A stretch of DNA of 64,000 nucleotides from an uncultured Clostridia bacterium (lineage in GTDB: Bacteria > Bacillota > Clostridia > Oscillospirales > Ruminococcaceae). The position numbers and the translations under genes were made by a program. The notes beneath the pieces were generated by a model, which had not been told where the DNA came from, searched no databases, and saw nothing but the letters and a program-made list of their open reading frames with translations. Of the stretch, positions 59,913-64,000 are shown piece after piece. Where the stretch lies: the NCBI GenBank assembly GCA_945876435.1, contig CAMCOD010000005.1:1-64000 (forward strand), written 5' to 3'. Positions within the stretch are counted from its first letter, which is position 1. The number at the start of each line of letters is the position of its first letter.

Positions 59913-60461
59913 CTACGGCAAAGGGAACATGAGCGCCACCGCAATGCCCAGGATCACACCGCCCAACACTTCCAACGGGGAGTGGCCCAGCAGTTCCTTC
60001 AGCAGTTCCCTATTGTGTTCAATGGCTTTCTGCGATTTTTGATCGTCTGGATCTTCCGCGTGACGTTTGCGGAAAAGATCAAACTTTCTCTTTTTTTCCA
60101 CCTCATACACGATGCGGAAGTTATCCGACATGGAACTGATAATCTGATTCAGCACTTTCGCATGCTGGCCGGCCGCCCGTCGAACACCCATGGCGTCATA
60201 CATCACAACAGCGGCCACCGCAAAACAGATCGCAAATTCCACACTGTTCCAGCCATTCAGCCGCCCGGCTATCACCGTCAGCGATACCACAAAGGCGGAA
60301 TGGGCGCTGGGCATACCGCCGGCTCCCACCATACGCTCCAAATTCAGTTCCTTGGTTACAACCAAATTGAGGATCGTTTTGATCAGCTGTGCCAAAAACC
60401 AGGAAACAGCCGCAACAATAATATAGTAGTTGTGTGTGATTTCAGTTAAAAATTCTCTCAT
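59913..60461 (-). CDS. DUF212 (divergent PAP2) membrane protein
   Basis: 182 residues. The YYIIVAAVSWFLAQLIKTIL helix is followed by MVGAGGMPSAHSAFVVSLT, the conserved GGMPSAHSA block of the family. VMYDAMGVRRAAGQHAKVLNQI and a C-terminal helix with LGHSPLEVLGGVILGI complete it. The family relates distantly to PAP2 lipid phosphatases; the substrate is unknown, a polyprenyl phosphate being plausible beside ispA. A 22-bp tandem duplication covers its start and gives a decoy ATG upstream. It has no good ribosome binding site. Confidence 0.88.
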   Translation of the reverse strand: MREFLTEITHNYYIIVAAVSWFLAQLIKTILNLVVTKELNLERMVGAGGMPSAHSAFVVSLTVIAGRLNGWNSVEFAICFAVAAVVMYDAMGVRRAAGQHAKVLNQIISSMSDNFRIVYEVEKKRKFDLFRKRHAEDPDDQKSQKAIEHNRELLKELLGHSPLEVLGGVILGIAVALMFPLP

Positions 60462-60483
60462 AGCCTAATAAAAATTCTCTCAT
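60442..60483 (-). CDS. Possible 13-codon upstream reading frame
   Basis: The upstream duplicate of the DUF212 start (ATGAGAGAATTTTTA) begins a 13-residue frame, MREFLLGYERIFN, that ends with TGA inside the DUF212 gene in another frame. If translated it would compete with, or couple to, the real start. No ribosome binding site is evident, so translation is doubtful. Confidence 0.3.
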   Translation of the reverse strand: MREFLLGYERIFN

Positions 60484-60491
60484 AGCCTAAT
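60448..60491. repeat. 22-bp perfect tandem duplication
   Basis: AAAAATTCTCTCATAGCCTAAT occurs at 60448-60469 and again at 60470-60491 without change. It spans the junction between the ispA stop and the DUF212 start, and looks like a recent slippage or duplication. Confidence 0.97.
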
Positions 60492-61371
60492 ACTTTCTCT
60501 CTAAGATATAGTCCGCCATGCCGCACAAAAAGCCGCTGTCCAGACCGGCCTTTTTCAAGTGTTCCTTTGCTTCTTCCAGCAGTTTGGTGGAGATGATTCC
60601 CGCCTTTTCCACGCCATACAGGCTGACATAGGTCACTTTGGACTGTTTAGCATCACTGCCAGCCGGTTTTCCCAAATCCTGCGTGGTGGCGGTCACATCC
60701 AGAATATCATCGGTGATCTGGAAAGCCAGACCGATTCCCTTGGCATAGGCCTTAGCGGCCTCAATCTTCTCTGTTTCTGCCCCCGCAAGGATGCAGCCCA
60801 TCTCACAGGCTGCGGCGATCAGCGCGCCGGTCTTGAGGGCATCGGTTTCTTTCAGGCGGGCTTCGGTGGTTTCGGGCTTCTGCTCATTGGCCAGATCCAG
60901 AATCTGCCCTCCGATCATTCCATAGGCACCGATGGCCCTGGATAAACAGGCTGCCGCTTTCAAGATCCGCTGCGAAGGCAGATCCTGTTGATGCAGCATA
61001 AGATCAAAAGCCTGGGTCAGCAGCCCATCGCCTGCCAACAAGGCTGTGGCCTCTCCATAGGCAATGTGGCAGGAGGGTTTTCCCCGGCGAAGGGCATCAT
61101 CATCCATACAAGGCAGGTCATCATGAATCAGAGAATAGGCGTGTACCATTTCCACCGCACAGGCAAAAGGCAACGCTTCCTCTTCCTTTCCGCCGCAAAC
61201 CGAACAAAAAGCCAGCAGCAATGCTGCTCTCAACCGTTTTCCACCGCCCAGCAGGCTGTAACGCATGGCCTCCACAACCTCCTGCTGAGGACAGGTGCAC
61301 AGCGGCAGACAAGCATCCAGTGCCTGTTCCACTTCGGCGGCATACTGCTTTAGCTGCATCTGAAATTCCAT
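60487..61371 (-). CDS. ispA: Polyprenyl (farnesyl) diphosphate synthase
   Basis: 294 residues. First Asp-rich motif HDDLPCMDDDALRRGKP and second FQITDDILDVT are intact, as is GGGKRLRAALLLA. Condenses IPP with DMAPP/GPP to farnesyl diphosphate; the exact chain length cannot be set by eye. Starts within the xseB stop (TAATG). The xseA-xseB-ispA-dxs grouping is standard. Confidence 0.95.
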   Translation of the reverse strand: MEFQMQLKQYAAEVEQALDACLPLCTCPQQEVVEAMRYSLLGGGKRLRAALLLAFCSVCGGKEEEALPFACAVEMVHAYSLIHDDLPCMDDDALRRGKPSCHIAYGEATALLAGDGLLTQAFDLMLHQQDLPSQRILKAAACLSRAIGAYGMIGGQILDLANEQKPETTEARLKETDALKTGALIAAACEMGCILAGAETEKIEAAKAYAKGIGLAFQITDDILDVTATTQDLGKPAGSDAKQSKVTYVSLYGVEKAGIISTKLLEEAKEHLKKAGLDSGFLCGMADYILERKY

Positions 61372-61580
61372 TATGCCTGTTCCCCTTCCGTCCGTGACAG
61401 CATGACCTTTTCCAGCTTGGTCTGTGCGCTGTTCAGCTTTTTGTTGCAGAGGTTGATCAGCTTGGCTGCTTCCTCATAAAGCTCCACCGCCTCATCCAGC
61501 GAGACAGAACCCTGTCCCAGCAGGACAGATATCTCATCCAAACGGGCCATTGCCGTTTCAAATGTCCATTTTTCCGCCAT
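61371..61580 (-). CDS. xseB: Exonuclease VII small subunit
   Basis: 69 residues, helical, with FETAMARLDEISVLLGQGS and SLDEAVELYEEAAKLINLC, the family core. Its ATG follows the xseA stop directly, and it overlaps ispA by one base. Confidence 0.96.
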   Translation of the reverse strand: MAEKWTFETAMARLDEISVLLGQGSVSLDEAVELYEEAAKLINLCNKKLNSAQTKLEKVMLSRTEGEQA

Positions 61581-62813
61581 TTATTCTGCTCCTTTCAGAC
61601 CTATTTCCACATTAATGTTTTCAATCCGGCTGTAAAGCCTGCCGTCAGCAAGGATCGTAACAATTTTTTCTCCCTCTTGCACGGCCTTCACAGAGGAAAT
61701 CCGTTCCCCATCCGCCTTTTCCGTCACCGACCAGCCTCTTTGCAGCTGATTCCACGGATTGAGAAGAGAAAGCTGCTCTCCTTTGCTGCGAAGCTGTTCC
61801 TCCGCGTCGGAGAACTGCTCCGTCACATGATTTTGGATCGTTTGCCCAATTTGAGAAAGCCGTTCCCGACGCCGGTCGATGGCGGCTTTGCTGTTTCGTA
61901 GGCTCTCCCTTTGCAGCACGCTGTCAAAATATTGCTGGGCAGAAGAAAGCTTATGCCGAAGCATAGCCTGCAGCTCCTGCTCCAGCCGCTCCAGGCGGGA
62001 AAGAAGCTGCTGCCGGTCCGGGACAGCCAACTCTGCCGCTGCCGATGGGGTTGGCGCGCGAAGGTCGGCCGCGAAATCACAGAGGGTCACATCGGTCTCA
62101 TGTCCTACTGCGGAAATCACCGGGATCTCCGACGCCGCAACCGCCCGCACCAGTCTTTCATCGTTAAAGGCCCACAGATCCTCCAGAGAACCGCCGCCCC
62201 GGCCAATGATGATCAGATCGCAGCTTCGGTTCCGGTTCAGGTATTCCAAACCTGCAATGAGCGACTGAGGCGCGTCCTTTCCCTGCACCAAGGCGGGATA
62301 GAGAATCAATTTTGCCGGCGGATAACGCCGGGTAATAATATTCAGCATATCATGAAGGGCTGCCCCTGTATCCGAGGTGATCAGCCCCACCTTCTCCGGA
62401 TAGGGCGGCAAAGACCGTTTGCGGCTCAAATCAAACAGGCCTTCCTGTTTCAGCTTCTCCAGCAGCTGTTCATAAGCCAGTTGGAGACTGCCCTTGCCCT
62501 CCGGCTGCATATCATAAACAGAAAGCTGATAACTGCCGTCCCGCTCATAGAGGGTAACGCTGGCCCGAACAATGACAGCCATGCCGTTTTTCGGCTGAAA
62601 GGGCACGTTTTTCGCGTAAGCGGCAAACATGACGGCTTTTACTGCCGCCTCGCCTTCTTTCAGGGTGAAGTAAAAGTGTCCGCTTTTATAATGGTCAACA
62701 AAATTGGAGATCTCACCTCGAAGGAGAATATCCTTTAAGCGAAAATCACCCTCCAATACAGATTTTACATAGCGGTTCAGTTGGCTGACCGTTAAAAGCG
62801 TCTTGCCAGGCAC
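61581..62813 (-). CDS. xseA: Exonuclease VII large subunit
   Basis: 410 residues. An N-terminal OB fold (LTVSQLNRYVKSVLEGDFRL, then GEISNF) is followed by the catalytic domain (IIGRGGGSLEDLWAFNDE, ISAVGHETDVTLCDFAAD, RAPTPSAAAELA) and a coiled-coil C-terminus. With XseB it degrades single-stranded DNA in both directions. The start is GTG, about ten bases after AAAGGG. Confidence 0.96.
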   Translation of the reverse strand: MPGKTLLTVSQLNRYVKSVLEGDFRLKDILLRGEISNFVDHYKSGHFYFTLKEGEAAVKAVMFAAYAKNVPFQPKNGMAVIVRASVTLYERDGSYQLSVYDMQPEGKGSLQLAYEQLLEKLKQEGLFDLSRKRSLPPYPEKVGLITSDTGAALHDMLNIITRRYPPAKLILYPALVQGKDAPQSLIAGLEYLNRNRSCDLIIIGRGGGSLEDLWAFNDERLVRAVAASEIPVISAVGHETDVTLCDFAADLRAPTPSAAAELAVPDRQQLLSRLERLEQELQAMLRHKLSSAQQYFDSVLQRESLRNSKAAIDRRRERLSQIGQTIQNHVTEQFSDAEEQLRSKGEQLSLLNPWNQLQRGWSVTEKADGERISSVKAVQEGEKIVTILADGRLYSRIENINVEIGLKGAE

Positions 62814-62846
62814 ATTCTTGCCCTTCTTTCTTCTATTTTTACCTTT

Positions 62847-63800
62847 TTAAAGGTTTTCCATCAAAAGTACACCGGCTTTCGTAGCCGCCAGCACCGCAAT
62901 TCCCGCCGCGTTGTCGGAGGAAAATTCCGGCGCGGCAAAGCTTCCGCCAAATTGGACGGAAACCCGGCTTCGGATCAGGGTATTGGACATTACGCCGCCG
63001 GAAAAAATCAGCGGCAGGCCCGGAAATTGCTCCAAATTGTGCCGGATCATGGTCTCCACAATGGCGCAGACCGACTCCAAGCAGAATTTCGCCACATCCT
63101 CCGGGGCTTCCCCTTGCTCAAGGCGCTTTCTGCACTGATTTTCCACGCCGGAAACACAAACATTGTTGTCCTTAAAGGTTGGTTTGATTTTATAGCTTTT
63201 TGTGGATCTCTGAGACAGCTCATCCAAATATTTTCCCGATGGGAAAGGCAGTCCCAGCATATTCCCCACCCGGTCAATAACCTGTCCGCATTTGAGATCC
63301 AGTGATTCCGCGATGATTTCAGTGGAAAAGACCTGCTCTTCGTCCGGACGGACATGGACACACTCCGTCGTTCCGCCGGAAAAATGGAAGGCGATAAACT
63401 CCTTCTTCAGCAGATCCAGTTTCCCGCAGGAATAAAGCGCGGCAGCAATATGGCCCTGCTGGTGGGAAAACACATACTTTGGAACCCTTGCCACGCTGCA
63501 AGCGACCTGTGCCGCCAAATTTCCCACAAGGAAACAGGGCATATACGAACCCTCCATGCTTCGTGGCCTGGTTGATACCCCCACACCGGCCAGAGGTTCC
63601 TCCATGTTGGAAAAAAGATCCTCCACAAGCTGAGGCAGCTGCTTTACATGGCTGAACACGGCGTCGCTCTGTTTTAAGCCGAGGGCACCGTCCCGAACTG
63701 GGAGCAACTTCTTCCGGTGGATGATCAGGCCCTTGTCGCTGTCAAACAGCGCCGCAGAAGTGGTGTAATTGCTGGTATCAAAGCCTGCAAACAGTGCCAT
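62847..63800 (-). CDS. TsaD/Kae1-like protein, probable paralogue
   Basis: 317 residues with an ASKHA fold like TsaD: GFDTSNYTTSAALFD at the N-terminus, STRPRSMEGSYMPCFLVG, VFSHQQGHIAAAL with the two metal-binding histidines, FHFSGGTTE, and a C-terminal FSGGVMSNTLIR. The usual TsaD HxxxH reads HMEGH or HIEGH and is followed by different blocks, and true TsaD is about 335-340 residues. So this is more likely the Kae1-like paralogue common in Clostridia than the t6A enzyme. Encoded directly after nusB (stop TAA, then ATG) and before xseA. Confidence 0.8.
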   Translation of the reverse strand: MALFAGFDTSNYTTSAALFDSDKGLIIHRKKLLPVRDGALGLKQSDAVFSHVKQLPQLVEDLFSNMEEPLAGVGVSTRPRSMEGSYMPCFLVGNLAAQVACSVARVPKYVFSHQQGHIAAALYSCGKLDLLKKEFIAFHFSGGTTECVHVRPDEEQVFSTEIIAESLDLKCGQVIDRVGNMLGLPFPSGKYLDELSQRSTKSYKIKPTFKDNNVCVSGVENQCRKRLEQGEAPEDVAKFCLESVCAIVETMIRHNLEQFPGLPLIFSGGVMSNTLIRSRVSVQFGGSFAAPEFSSDNAAGIAVLAATKAGVLLMENL

Positions 63801-64000
63801 TTACTGCTCCCTGCTCCCTTTTTCCCGGGCAATCGCGCCCAGCACACCGTTGACGAAGGAAGCATCTTCCTCCCCGGAGAATCGTTTGGTCAGTTCGACC
63901 GCCTCGCTGATGATTACATTAACCGGAATGTTTTTTTCATATTCCAGCTCACTGACCGCAAGACGTAGCGCCGCCAGGGACACTTTGGAAATGCGGTTTA
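63801..64000 (-). CDS. nusB: NusB, C-terminal part (cut by window end)
   Basis: The visible 65 or so residues, NRISKVSLAALRLAVSELEY... NVIISEAVELTKRF... ASFVNGVLGAIA, are the conserved C-terminal half of transcription antitermination factor NusB. The frame stays open to the window edge, so the start lies beyond 64000; an internal GTG at 63983 is not the start. NusB with NusE (S10) binds boxA during rRNA transcription. Confidence 0.94.
   Translation of the reverse strand, partial: NRISKVSLAALRLAVSELEYEKNIPVNVIISEAVELTKRFSGEEDASFVNGVLGAIAREKGSREQ

Noticed and set aside
1..64000. CRISPR array or prophage
   Set aside because: No regularly spaced repeats and no phage structural or lysis genes were seen.

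Overview
The window looks like a chromosomal segment of a spore-forming, anaerobic member of the Clostridia. Supporting signs are a spoIIM gene with a near-perfect sigma-E promoter, a NAD-linked [FeFe] hydrogenase operon, an Feo ferrous-iron operon with its Cys-rich accessory gene, T-box control of thrS and tyrS, an AUU-started infC, and AGGAGG-type ribosome binding sites throughout. Base composition is close to balanced. No rRNA, tRNA, CRISPR array or prophage was seen. Species cannot be named; an Oscillospiraceae/Ruminococcaceae-like gut Firmicute is my best guess.

Layout. Positions 1-1.33 kb hold terminator hairpins and one intact IS3-family element (80-1329, 3-bp target duplication). The element sits exactly between the hairpin and the U-tract of an older terminator. 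From 1.5 to 20.7 kb everything is on the minus strand and is information-processing or housekeeping: infC-rpmI-rplT, a TrmH-type methyltransferase, dprA, topA, trmFO, plsX, rnc, an Elp3-like radical SAM protein, smc, ftsY, rdgB, yhbY, a nadD-yqeK fusion, rsfS and leuS. From 20.8 to 37.6 kb lies a DNA-end-processing block: addB-addA (minus), sbcD-sbcC (plus) and a second Mre11/Rad50-type pair, yhaO-yhaN (minus). Between these are a small membrane protein, an S51 peptidase and a decayed GyrI-like gene. From 37.7 to 50.2 kb is a mosaic: a DUF1576 membrane protein with a small partner, a GT8 glycosyltransferase, spoIIM, hydrogenase genes (NuoE/NuoF/HydA type), feoA-feoB-Cys-rich protein, and a compact vanW-dltA-dltC-like operon. 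From 50.2 to 64 kb, again all minus, are thrS and tyrS, each behind its own T-box. Behind them is a long operon read from the right edge: nusB (cut by the window end), a TsaD-like protein, xseA-xseB, ispA, a DUF212 protein, dxs, tlyA, nadK, argR and recN.

How it fits together. The isoprenoid genes (ispA, dxs) are co-transcribed with exonuclease VII, NAD kinase, ArgR and RecN, a common clostridial arrangement. AddAB, two SbcCD-like pairs, SMC, RecN, DprA and exonuclease VII give the segment an unusually dense set of DNA-repair and chromosome-maintenance genes. The hydrogenase operon would reoxidise NADH, with or without ferredoxin, and release H2.

The least explained elements are: the vanW-dltA-dltC cassette, which has D-alanine activation and carrier functions but no DltB or DltD beside it; the internally duplicated DUF1576 membrane protein and its overlapping 116-residue partner; the HIRAN-like small membrane protein; a 22-bp tandem duplication that created an overlapping upstream reading frame in front of the DUF212 gene; and the IS insertion that split a terminator. 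I found no clear new defence or mobile system.
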